Part shown: one piece after another, positions 18,999 to 26,899 of the stretch
Numbering within the stretch: position 1 is the first letter of the stretch
Layout of the letters: each line of letters starts with the position of its first letter
From: Marinomonas foliarum
Lineage (GTDB): Bacteria > Pseudomonadota > Gammaproteobacteria > Pseudomonadales > Marinomonadaceae
Direction: 5' to 3'
Assembly: GCF_003337275.1 (NCBI RefSeq)
Contig: NZ_QPJQ01000036.1
Span: 1 to 50,093, forward strand
DNA: 50,093 nucleotides
Made by a program: the position numbers and the translations under genes
Notes under the pieces: model-generated
Databases searched by the model: none
What the model was told of the DNA's origin: nothing
The model's input: only the letters and a program-made list of their open reading frames with translations

Positions 18999-19487
18999 GT
19001 GATTGATGCAGACGGATACAGACCGAATGTGGGCATCATATTGATGAACGAGCGTGGCCAGCTTCTTTGGGCGAGACGTGTTGGGCAAAATGCTTGGCAA
19101 TTTCCTCAAGGAGGCATCAAATCCGACGAGACACCTGAAGACGCATTATTTCGAGAGCTCAAAGAAGAAGTAGGCTTAGATCCCCATCAGGTAGAAATAA
19201 TAGGAAAGACTCGTGGATGGTTACGTTATCGTCTTCCTAAGCGCATGCTAAGACACAATAGTAAACCTTTATGCATCGGGCAAAAACAGAAATGGTTTTT
19301 ACTTTCTATTCGTTGCACCGATTCATCAGTGTGCGTGGACGGAACAGAAACACCAGAATTTGATGGCTGGCGCTGGGTGAGTTATTGGTACCCGCTTGGT
19401 CAAGTGGTGGCATTCAAAAAAGATGTATATCGCCGGGCGCTGAAAGAACTTATTCCAAGTGCGCACCGCAGCTTAGATAAAAAATAA
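18999..19487 (+). CDS. rppH: RNA pyrophosphohydrolase
   Basis: RppH converts the 5' end of mRNA to a monophosphate, licensing RNase E decay. The 162-residue protein starts [17 protein letters not shown], close to E. coli RppH, which supports the GTG start at 18999 (AAGGTG ribosome binding site just upstream). WQFPQGGI leads into a complete Nudix box ([17 protein letters not shown] then KEEVGL), with the catalytic REL..EE glutamates present. It lies 45 bp before ptsP in the conserved rppH-ptsP pair. Confidence 0.96.
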   Translation: MIDADGYRPNVGIILMNERGQLLWARRVGQNAWQFPQGGIKSDETPEDALFRELKEEVGLDPHQVEIIGKTRGWLRYRLPKRMLRHNSKPLCIGQKQKWFLLSIRCTDSSVCVDGTETPEFDGWRWVSYWYPLGQVVAFKKDVYRRALKELIPSAHRSLDKK

Positions 19488-19532
19488 CTCTATGTCTTAA
19501 TGATGGAGGTTATATAGATTGATGGGAGAGCT

Positions 19533-21821
19533 ATGTTAAGTTTATTAAGACGTATTACCCAAGAGGTGACTGCCGCACAGTCCTTGTCTGCTGCACTCGA
19601 CATTATTGTTCGACGTGTTCGCAGAGCTATGCGTGCTGAAGTGTGTTCGATTTATTTAGTCGACTCAAACTCCAAAGAATATGTCTTAATGGCAACACGT
19701 GGTTTGAATGCCGATATGGCTGGTAATATTAGCTTGAAAGCGGATGAGGGCTTGGTAAGTCTAGTGGGTCGAAGAGCAGAGCCTGTTAACCTTGAAGATG
19801 CCCATATTCACCCATCATTCCATTATTTAAAAGGCACTGGAGAAGAGCGTTATCGTTCTTTTTTAGGGGTTCCTATCATACATCACCGCCAAGTATTAGG
19901 CGTGCTGGTGGTTCAGCATGAAGATAAGCGCCGTTTTGATGAAGGTGAAGAAGCTTTTCTAATTACGCTATCCGCTCAACTCGCTGGAGTTATCGCTCAT
20001 GCAGAAGCGACTGGCGCGATTACGAATCTTAGTCCTAATGCTATTCCGAGCGGATCTGACTTTCGCTATAAGGGCATCCCGGGTAGTTCTGGTGTAGCCA
20101 TTGGCCGAGGTGTGGTGGTATTTCCCCCCGCTGATTTAGATGTTATCCCTGACCGTATAGTCACTGATCCAGAAGAGGATATTCAAGACTTCTATCAAGC
20201 ACTTGATGCGGTTCGACAAGATATCCGACGTGCCAGCAATCGTATTAGTCAGCACCTTTCAGCAGACGAAAAAGCACTATTCGATGTGTATTTAAAGATC
20301 CTCGATGACAACTCAATCGCTGGTGAAGTGGTTCGAAAAATTCAAGAGGGTAACTGGGCGCAAGGTGCCCTACGACATGTTATCCAAGCGCACATTAACC
20401 AGTTTAATCGCATGGATGATCCATATTTACGAGAGCGAGCTTCGGATCTTCGTGACCTTGGGCGTCGGATATTATCGCATCTTCAAGAGAAAGCGCCGAA
20501 TTTAGCAGAGCGCTTCAACGAACCATCTATCATTATTGGTGAAGAACTCACAGCGTCTATGTTGGGTGAAATCCCCATTGATAAGATTAAAGGTTTAGTT
20601 TCTGTGATGGGATCGGGTAACTCGCATGTTGCTATTTTGGCTCGTGCGATGGGTATTCCGACTGTCATGGGGGCGCTGGATTTACCTTATGCCCAGCTTG
20701 ATAAAGTAGATCTGATCGTAGATGGATATTTGGGTAAAGTTTATACCTACCCATCCGAAGCTCTGATTGATAATTACCAGCAAATTGTTGATGAAGAGCG
20801 TCAGCTCGAAGAAGAATATGAAACCCTAAAAGACTTACCTTGTGAAACCCTAGATGGCCGACGTTTATCTTTGTTTGTGAATACTGGTTTGTCTGCTGAT
20901 ATTGCCCGTTCTCTAGACCGAGGGGCGGAAGGGATCGGCCTTTACCGTACTGAAGTGCCTTTCATGGTGCGAGATCGTTTTCCAACTGAGGCTGAACAGG
21001 TAGTTATTTATCGTCAGCAATTAGAAGGATTTGCGCCTGCTCCGGTTACGGTTCGTACTTTAGATATTGGTGGCGATAAAGCACTACCTTATTTTCCAAT
21101 TAATGAAGCCAACCCTTTCTTGGGTTGGCGTGGTATTCGGGTAACCTTGGATCACCTGGAAATATTCATGGCGCAAATTCGTGCCATGATTAAAGCCAGT
21201 GCAGGTCTACATAATCTAAAAATCATGCTGCCAATGATCTCAAATGTGGCAGAGGTTGAAGAGGCACTTGCTCTTATCCGTCGTGCGTATGCTGAAGTAA
21301 AAGAAGAAGGATACGACGTTAAAATGCCTCAGGTTGGCGTGATGATAGAAATTCCTGCCGCCGTTTATCAGGTTAATGAATTAGCTGAATTGGTTGATTT
21401 TTTGTCGGTGGGAAGCAATGATTTAACCCAGTACTTATTGGCAGTAGACCGAAATAACCCTCGTGTGGCCGATCTATATAATTCATTTCATCCATCTGTG
21501 TTACGTGCTTTGTATAGCATTGTTGATCAAGTGAGAGACGAAGGCGTAGGTTTAAGTGTGTGTGGTGAAATGGCAGGTGATCCTATGGGGGCTATTTTGT
21601 TAATGGCCATGGGATACGATGTATTATCTATGAGTTCAACTAGCCTTCCTAAAGTGAAAGCAGTGATCCGTAATATTTCTATGGGGCAGGCCCAGGCAAT
21701 GCTTGAAGAGGTGATGAAACTATCTCATGCCGAAGCAGTCACACAAACCATGACTCGACTCATGCGCGAAGCCAATATTGAGCGTTTGATTCGACCTTCC
21801 AAAACCAACAATGTAGATTAA
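19533..21821 (+). CDS. ptsP: Phosphoenolpyruvate-protein phosphotransferase PtsP (enzyme I-Ntr)
   Basis: PtsP is the first enzyme of the nitrogen-related phosphotransferase system; it takes phosphate from phosphoenolpyruvate and passes it to NPr. The 762-residue protein has an N-terminal GAF domain (about 15-155) that senses small metabolites in this family. The enzyme I domains follow: the linker FRYKGIPGSSGVAIGRG, the active histidine in GSGNSHVAILARAMGIPTV (near residue 360), and the PEP-binding barrel with LYRTEVPFM, TLDIGGDKALPYF, FLSVGSNDLTQYLLAVDR and the catalytic cysteine in LSVCGEMAGD. Length matches the family (about 750). A GGGAG ribosome binding site precedes the ATG. NPr and EIIA-Ntr genes are not in the window. 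Confidence 0.96.
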   Translation: MLSLLRRITQEVTAAQSLSAALDIIVRRVRRAMRAEVCSIYLVDSNSKEYVLMATRGLNADMAGNISLKADEGLVSLVGRRAEPVNLEDAHIHPSFHYLKGTGEERYRSFLGVPIIHHRQVLGVLVVQHEDKRRFDEGEEAFLITLSAQLAGVIAHAEATGAITNLSPNAIPSGSDFRYKGIPGSSGVAIGRGVVVFPPADLDVIPDRIVTDPEEDIQDFYQALDAVRQDIRRASNRISQHLSADEKALFDVYLKILDDNSIAGEVVRKIQEGNWAQGALRHVIQAHINQFNRMDDPYLRERASDLRDLGRRILSHLQEKAPNLAERFNEPSIIIGEELTASMLGEIPIDKIKGLVSVMGSGNSHVAILARAMGIPTVMGALDLPYAQLDKVDLIVDGYLGKVYTYPSEALIDNYQQIVDEERQLEEEYETLKDLPCETLDGRRLSLFVNTGLSADIARSLDRGAEGIGLYRTEVPFMVRDRFPTEAEQVVIYRQQLEGFAPAPVTVRTLDIGGDKALPYFPINEANPFLGWRGIRVTLDHLEIFMAQIRAMIKASAGLHNLKIMLPMISNVAEVEEALALIRRAYAEVKEEGYDVKMPQVGVMIEIPAAVYQVNELAELVDFLSVGSNDLTQYLLAVDRNNPRVADLYNSFHPSVLRALYSIVDQVRDEGVGLSVCGEMAGDPMGAILLMAMGYDVLSMSSTSLPKVKAVIRNISMGQAQAMLEEVMKLSHAEAVTQTMTRLMREANIERLIRPSKTNNVD

Positions 21822-21848
21822 CTCCTACCAGAGGTTCGCTTCACTATT

Positions 21849-22658
21849 ATGATTTCATACCCAGATATTGACCCTGTTGCTGTATCCATAGGGCCAATTT
21901 CCGTACATTGGTACGGCATTATGTATCTAGTTGGCTTTGCCGGAGCCTATTTTTTCGGCATGTATCGTGCAAAACGTTCTAACGGTCTTTGGACGTCTGA
22001 AATGGTTAGTGACGCAATATTTTATGGTGCACTTGGCGTTATTTTAGGAGGGCGGATTGGTTATATTTTGTTTTATCAGTTTCCTGCTTTTGTTGATAAT
22101 CCAGTTATTCTGGTGCGCATTTGGGAAGGAGGTATGTCCTTCCATGGTGGATTATTAGGGGTTATTGCTGCTATGTACTTCTTTGCGCGCCGCTACAACA
22201 AGCACCTTGTTGATGTAACCGATTTTCTAGCACCGTTCGTTCCTATCGGTTTAGGTGCTGGACGATTAGGTAACTTTATTGGCGGTGAACTATGGGGTAA
22301 GCCAACAGATGTCTCTTGGGCAATGATTTTCCCTAATGATCCGTTGCAACTTGCTCGACATCCCTCGCAGTTGTATCAATTTGCACTGGAAGGTGTCGCG
22401 CTCTTTACTATTCTCTGGTTTTTCTCGCAAAGAACCAAGCCGCGTTACTGTGTCTCTGGTATGTTCCTACTCTTCTACGGCATTTTCCGAATTTTAGTCG
22501 AATTTGTCCGTGAGCCAGACATCCAAATTGGCTACCTTGCTTTTGGCTGGGTGACGCAAGGACAGCTCCTTTCTTTGCCAATGGTTATCATTGGTGCGGG
22601 CCTAATCATTGCTGGCTTCAAGCTAAATACATTTCCAAAAACGAATGTTTCAAAATAG
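21849..22658 (+). CDS. lgt: Prolipoprotein diacylglyceryl transferase
   Basis: Lgt attaches diacylglycerol to the lipobox cysteine of prolipoproteins in the inner membrane. The 269-residue protein has about seven helices and the family motifs SVHWYGIMYLVGF at the N-terminus, GGMSFHGGLLG (essential His) near residue 97, and the Lgt signature GAGRLGNFIGGELWGKPTD near 137-155. HPSQLYQ near 175 and FREPD-type residues near the end (FVREPDIQIG) are also present. It lies 28 bp after ptsP, which suggests an rppH-ptsP-lgt operon closed by the terminator at 22681. Confidence 0.97.
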   Translation: MISYPDIDPVAVSIGPISVHWYGIMYLVGFAGAYFFGMYRAKRSNGLWTSEMVSDAIFYGALGVILGGRIGYILFYQFPAFVDNPVILVRIWEGGMSFHGGLLGVIAAMYFFARRYNKHLVDVTDFLAPFVPIGLGAGRLGNFIGGELWGKPTDVSWAMIFPNDPLQLARHPSQLYQFALEGVALFTILWFFSQRTKPRYCVSGMFLLFYGIFRILVEFVREPDIQIGYLAFGWVTQGQLLSLPMVIIGAGLIIAGFKLNTFPKTNVSK

Positions 22659-22680
22659 CTAAAAGACTTAGTGTTAGATT

Positions 22681-22707
22681 AAAACCAGCCATAGGGCTGG
22701 TTTTTTT
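22681..22707. terminator. Intrinsic terminator between lgt and thyA
   Basis: A nine-to-ten-pair stem (AAACCAGCC/GGCTGGTTT) around a four-base loop is followed by a run of T. The A-run on the left makes it usable from both directions, fitting the convergent lgt and thyA genes. Confidence 0.9.
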
Positions 22708-22716
22708 GTTTGCTGC

Positions 22717-23568
22717 TTAAACAGAGAAAGGGTAAGCGATAGGTTCGTGGAATTGGTAGCCTTCGATTTCGAAGTCGTCCATAGTGACCCAAGTTTCTAT
22801 GTCTTTTAAAGATTTGATTTCTGGGTTAATTTTTAGAGTTGGCAGAGGGTAAGGCTCACGTTTCAGTTGTACGTCACGCATTAATTCTAGCTGATCTTCA
22901 TAGATGTGAGCGTTCACTATCTTATGAAAAGCTTTACCTGGTTTTTTGCCAGTGATTTGCGCAACGATGGCAAGTAATACATATACTTGAACCATGTTGA
23001 AGTTTAAGCCAAGCGGCACATCACAGCTACGCTGAGTGCTGTTCAGATAAAGTGTATCACCAAGCAATGAAAAGTGATGGCTGTACATGCAAGGGCGAAG
23101 GCACGCCATGTGAAACGCGCCTGGGTGATAAAATGTGAGGATTTCCCCACGGTTATCCACGCCACGGCTTAGATCATCAACAATTTGCTTTAATAGGTCG
23201 ATATGACCACCGTCTGGTTTTGGGAAGTTACGACCAATGGCGCCGTAGCAAAGCCCCATGTCATCTTCGCCTTTGCGGTAAGGGTTATTTAGCCAAACGT
23301 CGTTTTCGTTGGCATTGGCATCCCATGTTTTGGTGCCCAGCGCCCGAAAGTCCGCTGCGTTGTCGTAGCCTCTTAAATAACCGATGATTTCGGCAATAGC
23401 AGACTTCCAGTAACTTTTGCGTGTGGTAACCAGAGGGAATTCGCCTTTGCTGACATCATAGGTTAGGTCGGCATTTATAACGGTTAGACAACGTTTGCCT
23501 GTTCGCTCGTTCTTGACCCATTCACCTTCGTTGACAATGCGGTTGCAAAGATCCAAATACTGTTTCAT
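22717..23568 (-). CDS. thyA: Thymidylate synthase (long gammaproteobacterial variant)
   Basis: ThyA methylates dUMP to dTMP using methylene-tetrahydrofolate and releases dihydrofolate, which FolA recycles. The 283-residue protein is longer and clearly different from the 264-residue E. coli enzyme. It matches the Vibrio/Shewanella style, with [18 protein letters not shown] near residue 22 and [11 protein letters not shown] near 95. The catalytic cysteine lies in [11 protein letters not shown] near 160, and the dUMP-binding [13 protein letters not shown] is intact. The RR pair at the dimer interface of the E. coli enzyme is DNRG here. It is divergent from folA with a 163-bp gap, so the two folate-cycle partners share a promoter region. 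Confidence 0.95.
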   Translation of the reverse strand: MKQYLDLCNRIVNEGEWVKNERTGKRCLTVINADLTYDVSKGEFPLVTTRKSYWKSAIAEIIGYLRGYDNAADFRALGTKTWDANANENDVWLNNPYRKGEDDMGLCYGAIGRNFPKPDGGHIDLLKQIVDDLSRGVDNRGEILTFYHPGAFHMACLRPCMYSHHFSLLGDTLYLNSTQRSCDVPLGLNFNMVQVYVLLAIVAQITGKKPGKAFHKIVNAHIYEDQLELMRDVQLKREPYPLPTLKINPEIKSLKDIETWVTMDDFEIEGYQFHEPIAYPFSV

Positions 23569-23731
23569 AAAAAATGCCTTGTCTGTTTTTCCTGATGACG
23601 TTTGCTAGTTCAGGTTAAGAAATGCAATCTGGTTCGTCATGGGTATAATAAATGCCATTGATTATATCAGAAGCCTTTGCTCTTGGATTGTCAGAGCAAA
23701 GAAGAGCCAAGATTTTTACGCAGGTTGTTTT

Positions 23732-24241
23732 ATGTTGTCACTTATTGTTGCTATGTCTACGAACCGAACCATCGGTATTAATAACTCTTTGCCTTGGCAT
23801 TTGCCGAATGATCTTAAATATTTCAAACAAGCGACCATGGGAAAGCCCATTGTCATGGGACGTAAAACTTTTGAATCGATTGGCAAGCCATTGCCAGGTC
23901 GTCGCAATATTGTCATTAGTCGTGATCCGGCTTATCAAGCAGAAGGAATCGACGTGGTGACGACATTGGAAGACGCCATTTCCCTTGGCGAAGATATTTG
24001 CTTGGTCAATGGCCAAGAAGAAGTCATGGTAATAGGTGGTGCGCAAATTTATCAACTTGCGCTTGAGCGCGCAGATCGTTTGTATGTTACTCACGTTGAT
24101 GCAGAAGTAAAAGGCGATGCCTTTTTCCCTGAAGTAGATTGGCCATCGTTTACTCTGATAGGTGAAGAAGCGTTTGCTGCTGAAGGACCGAATCCATACG
24201 ACTACCGCTTTTCTGTTTACCAAAGAACCAGCGCAGAGTAA
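23732..24241 (+). CDS. folA: Dihydrofolate reductase
   Basis: FolA reduces dihydrofolate with NADPH. From the ATG at 23732 the protein is 169 residues (the frame is open further upstream from 23639, but those 31 residues do not resemble the family). It begins MLSLIVAMSTNRTIGINNSLPWHLPNDLKYF, containing the conserved active-site Trp-His-Leu-Pro and the acidic Asp. GKPIVMGRKTFESIGKPLPGR and VIGGAQIYQLAL follow, both typical. CAGG lies just upstream of the ATG. A degraded yjbQ remnant starts seven bases after the stop. Confidence 0.95.
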   Translation: MLSLIVAMSTNRTIGINNSLPWHLPNDLKYFKQATMGKPIVMGRKTFESIGKPLPGRRNIVISRDPAYQAEGIDVVTTLEDAISLGEDICLVNGQEEVMVIGGAQIYQLALERADRLYVTHVDAEVKGDAFFPEVDWPSFTLIGEEAFAAEGPNPYDYRFSVYQRTSAE

Positions 24242-24247
24242 TTCGTT

Positions 24248-24640
24248 ATGTGGCAGCAAGTTGAAGTTCAATTGCCTGCGATGCACCGAGGTTTTCATTT
24301 GATCACCGGTCAGGTGGAAGCCGCGTTGTCAAAAATGTCGCCGGTCTCGATAGGGTTGTTGCATATAAATTTCAAACGAAAATGCTGATCCTTCGGTTCG
24401 CCGAGATATGGAAAAACATTTTTCTCATATGGTGCCAGAAGATCAGCCCTATTATGAGCATATTTATGAAGGCAGCGACGACATATCTAGGGACTGTATA
24501 TAAGCAGGTTGGGGTCGTCTTTGACGATTCCGATTCGGGATAGGCAGTTATGCTTAGGGATTTGGCAAGGCATTTATTTAGGTGAGCATCGAGATCATGG
24601 CGGTGCGAGGCGGATTGTATTAACGCTACAAGGTGAATAA
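24248..24640 (+). pseudogene. yjbQ: yjbQ remnant (secondary thiamine-phosphate synthase/UPF0047 family), frameshifted
   Basis: Read in three successive frames, this 393-base stretch rebuilds a YjbQ protein. The first frame gives MWQQVEVQLPAMHRGFHLIT up to SIGLLHI, then hits TGA at about 24386. A second frame resumes with [16 protein letters not shown] and continues to [11 protein letters not shown], then stops at about 24504. A third frame gives [19 protein letters not shown] and ends with GEHRDHGG and TLQGE at the TAA at 24640. Roughly eight to ten codons covering the conserved HTSAS segment (QHTSASLTL in E. coli) are lost at the first lesion. At least two independent frame changes plus a deletion mean the gene is dead rather than misread once. 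It lies directly behind folA and may have been co-transcribed with it. Confidence 0.85.
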
Positions 24641-24662
24641 TACGACGTAATCATATTTGGAG

Positions 24663-24704
24663 AAAATAAAAACGCCGCATTGAAAAATGCGGCGTTTTTA
24701 TTTT
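24663..24704. terminator. Bidirectional intrinsic terminator
   Basis: A perfect 19-bp stem (24663-24681 with 24686-24704) with a GC core, A/T flanks and a GAAA loop. It separates the folA-yjbQ remnant from the convergent PAS-GGDEF gene. Confidence 0.92.
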
Positions 24705-24716
24705 AGATAGCTCTAT

Positions 24717-25940
24717 CTAGTTAACGACAATTTGTTTACAAGAGGCTTGTCCATTTTCAACCGCTTGATTTGCGCTGAGAGCTAACTCTTCTATCGTTTC
24801 ACCATCTTCTGGAAAGGCGGCTATACCAACGCAGAAGTCCAGTGGATCTGAGTTGCCTCCCAATAATACAGACAGCTCATCTTCTGTTGGGGTGATGATA
24901 TGTTTTAATAGCGTCTTGGCATCTTTTACACTGGTGTTAGGTAGCAACAATAGCAGTTTATCAGGCTCTACCCGTGCCAATACATCGGCCTCGCGTATCT
25001 TTTTATAGATATAGCGAGCGGAAGTTTGAATGGCTATATTACGTGCTTCCATTGGGAGCTTGCTTAGGCGTTCATTAGCATCAAGGTTGATTTTCGCCAT
25101 GGTTAACGGCGTATATTGACGCTTTGCCAGCCCCAATTGTTTTTTGAAGTGTGTCAGCGCTGCGCCGCGGGTTAATAAGCCTGTTAGTTCATCGAAGGTT
25201 GCTTGGTTGCGCAGATGTTCTTCTAATGCTTTCTGGGGGCTGATATCGACCATGAATCCAATGATTTTCTTGATGCTGCCATCTGGACCTTTGGTGTAGC
25301 TTCTACCACGTTCTTTTACCCATAGGTAACGTTGATCACTAGTCAGAATACGATATTCTACCTCGTAATAATCTTGGTTTAGAGCCACATGCTCATTGAC
25401 GACGGTCGCTAATCGTTTCACATCATCTGGGTGAACAAGGGCGTGCCATTCAGTTGTAGAACGTGGTGTTTGATCCAGAGGATAGCCCAATAAGGTAGCA
25501 ATGGATTTTGAACAAGAGACCAAATCTGACCCTGTTTCCCAGATCCACAACCCAGCAGAGGATTCGGTTAAGGCGAATTTTAGCAGTGTGTTTTCGGCCG
25601 CAGAAAGATCCATGTGGTCGGTGTTGTAAACACAAGCAAGCACTGTTTCTCCAAGGTGGCGCATTTCAAGTTGCATATTGACGAGCTTGTCACCAACACG
25701 AATAACGCTCTCGCAACGTTCAATATTGCCTGTTTTAATTTTATTTTGGAGTGTTTGCCAATCTTCTGCACAGACAGCATCTTCACAAAGGGATTCCCAT
25801 GTGTCGGATGGTGTTGCATTGAAGTTTTCAAATAAAATTTCAAAGTTGCGATTGCTCGATAATAGTTTGCCGGAACTACTTTCTATTATAAAAGCAGGCG
25901 TTGGCATATATTTAAACGCGAGTTCGAAAGGGGTGTTCAT
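24717..25940 (-). CDS. PAS domain protein with degenerate GGDEF domain
   Basis: This 407-residue cytoplasmic protein begins with a PAS-like segment (about 5-110). A second, clearer PAS/PAC module follows (about 120-240): SAGLWIWETGSDLVSCS, then VEYRILTSDQRYLWVKERG and GFMVDISPQKALEEHL. The C-terminal domain opens like a GGDEF domain (ATFDELTGLLTRGAAL near 246). However, the substrate motif is KINLDANERLS and the active-site GGDEF is replaced by EPDKL, before the normal LLLLLPNTS. It should therefore lack diguanylate cyclase activity and probably senses or binds through the PAS domains. AGGAG precedes the ATG. It lies 22 bp after rlmJ on the same strand, so the two form an operon. Confidence 0.85.
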   Translation of the reverse strand: MNTPFELAFKYMPTPAFIIESSSGKLLSSNRNFEILFENFNATPSDTWESLCEDAVCAEDWQTLQNKIKTGNIERCESVIRVGDKLVNMQLEMRHLGETVLACVYNTDHMDLSAAENTLLKFALTESSAGLWIWETGSDLVSCSKSIATLLGYPLDQTPRSTTEWHALVHPDDVKRLATVVNEHVALNQDYYEVEYRILTSDQRYLWVKERGRSYTKGPDGSIKKIIGFMVDISPQKALEEHLRNQATFDELTGLLTRGAALTHFKKQLGLAKRQYTPLTMAKINLDANERLSKLPMEARNIAIQTSARYIYKKIREADVLARVEPDKLLLLLPNTSVKDAKTLLKHIITPTEDELSVLLGGNSDPLDFCVGIAAFPEDGETIEELALSANQAVENGQASCKQIVVN

Positions 25941-25962
25941 GACGCGCTCCTATAAAGCTTGG

Positions 25963-26805
25963 TTATTCTGGGGTGATCCAAGTGACTTGGAAGTCAGCCT
26001 CATTATCTTCGGCGAGCAATTCACTCAAAACCGGTAAAAATTCCTTAGCTTCTTTTTCTAATGTCCAAGGTGGATTCACTATGATCATGCCGCTGCCGGC
26101 CATACCACGCTCTTGCTCTGTATTACGAATACAAAGTTCAAGTAACAGCACATTTCGAATATTAGTGGCTTTGACTGATTTTATTAGCTCGTTTGCCTGT
26201 TGGCGGTTTAGTACAGGATACCAGATTGCATAAGTGCCTTGAGGAAAGCGTTTGTAACCGTCTTCCAATGCTTGAACCACGTATTGGTAGTCTTTCTTTA
26301 CCTCATAAGGTGGATCCATTAGAACGAATCCACGCTTTTGCGGTGGTGGTAACATGGCTTTAACTGCAGCGAAGCCATTGTCTTTAACCACATTGGCTTT
26401 ACGCTTATTTGGAAAAAGCGCCGCTAAAAGAGGGTAATCATTTGGGTGTAGCTCACATAAGTGTAGTTTGTCTTTTTGGCGAACGTAGTAATCGACAATT
26501 TTCGGGCTGCCAGGGTAGTACTCCAACTTATCCGTTGGGTTCATATCACGGACGATGTCTAATAAATCTTCCAATGGCTCTGGAAGGTTATCTTCAGTTA
26601 ACAATCGTGCGATACCTGAGTGAAATTCTTTGTTCTTTTGCGCTTGTTCAGAGTTTAGGGAATATTGACCAATGCCAGCGTGTGTATCCAAATAGAAAAA
26701 GGGCGCGTCTTTTTTTATGAAATGGCGACATATTTGACTGACCGTCAAATGTTTTAAAATATCAGCGTGGTTGCCTGCATGATAAATATGGCGATAGCTG
26801 AGCAT
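25963..26805 (-). CDS. rlmJ: 23S rRNA (adenine(2030)-N6)-methyltransferase RlmJ
   Basis: RlmJ makes m6A2030 in 23S rRNA. Starting at ATG 26805 the protein is 280 residues and begins MLSYRHIYHAGNHADILKH, the hallmark N-terminus of the family. An AGGAA ribosome binding site sits just upstream, so the longer frame (to 26853) is rejected. FFYLDTHAGIGQYSL is the SAM-binding region and VLMDPPYEVK the catalytic DPPY motif. GMAGSGMIIVNPPWTLE near the C-terminus is also characteristic. It is followed after 22 bp by the PAS-GGDEF gene. Confidence 0.95.
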   Translation of the reverse strand: MLSYRHIYHAGNHADILKHLTVSQICRHFIKKDAPFFYLDTHAGIGQYSLNSEQAQKNKEFHSGIARLLTEDNLPEPLEDLLDIVRDMNPTDKLEYYPGSPKIVDYYVRQKDKLHLCELHPNDYPLLAALFPNKRKANVVKDNGFAAVKAMLPPPQKRGFVLMDPPYEVKKDYQYVVQALEDGYKRFPQGTYAIWYPVLNRQQANELIKSVKATNIRNVLLLELCIRNTEQERGMAGSGMIIVNPPWTLEKEAKEFLPVLSELLAEDNEADFQVTWITPE

Positions 26806-26841
26806 GGTCTTTCCTGTAATGAGTTGTGTTATCGATAATGA

Positions 26842-26880
26842 AAAAGGCCGCAACGCCTATATTTGGCAAAGCGGCCTTTT
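26842..26880 (-). terminator. Intrinsic terminator of ilvD
   Basis: A ten-pair stem (26842-26851 with 26871-26880) with an inner GCC/GGC pairing lies just past the ilvD stop. On the minus strand it ends in a T-run. Confidence 0.85.
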
Positions 26881-26899
26881 GCTTATTACTTTTCAGATA

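Noticed and set aside
23639..23731. 31-residue N-terminal extension of folA
   Set aside because: Known dihydrofolate reductases begin at the MLSLIVAMS-type start, and CAGG precedes ATG 23732. The extra residues look like untranslated leader.
23738..24298. Reverse-strand open frame of 186 codons across folA and the yjbQ remnant
   Set aside because: It mirrors folA coding sequence on the wrong strand and has no family features.
25614..26037. Plus-strand frames of 73 and 119 codons over the PAS-GGDEF start
   Set aside because: They lie antisense to a well-supported gene and show no domain features.
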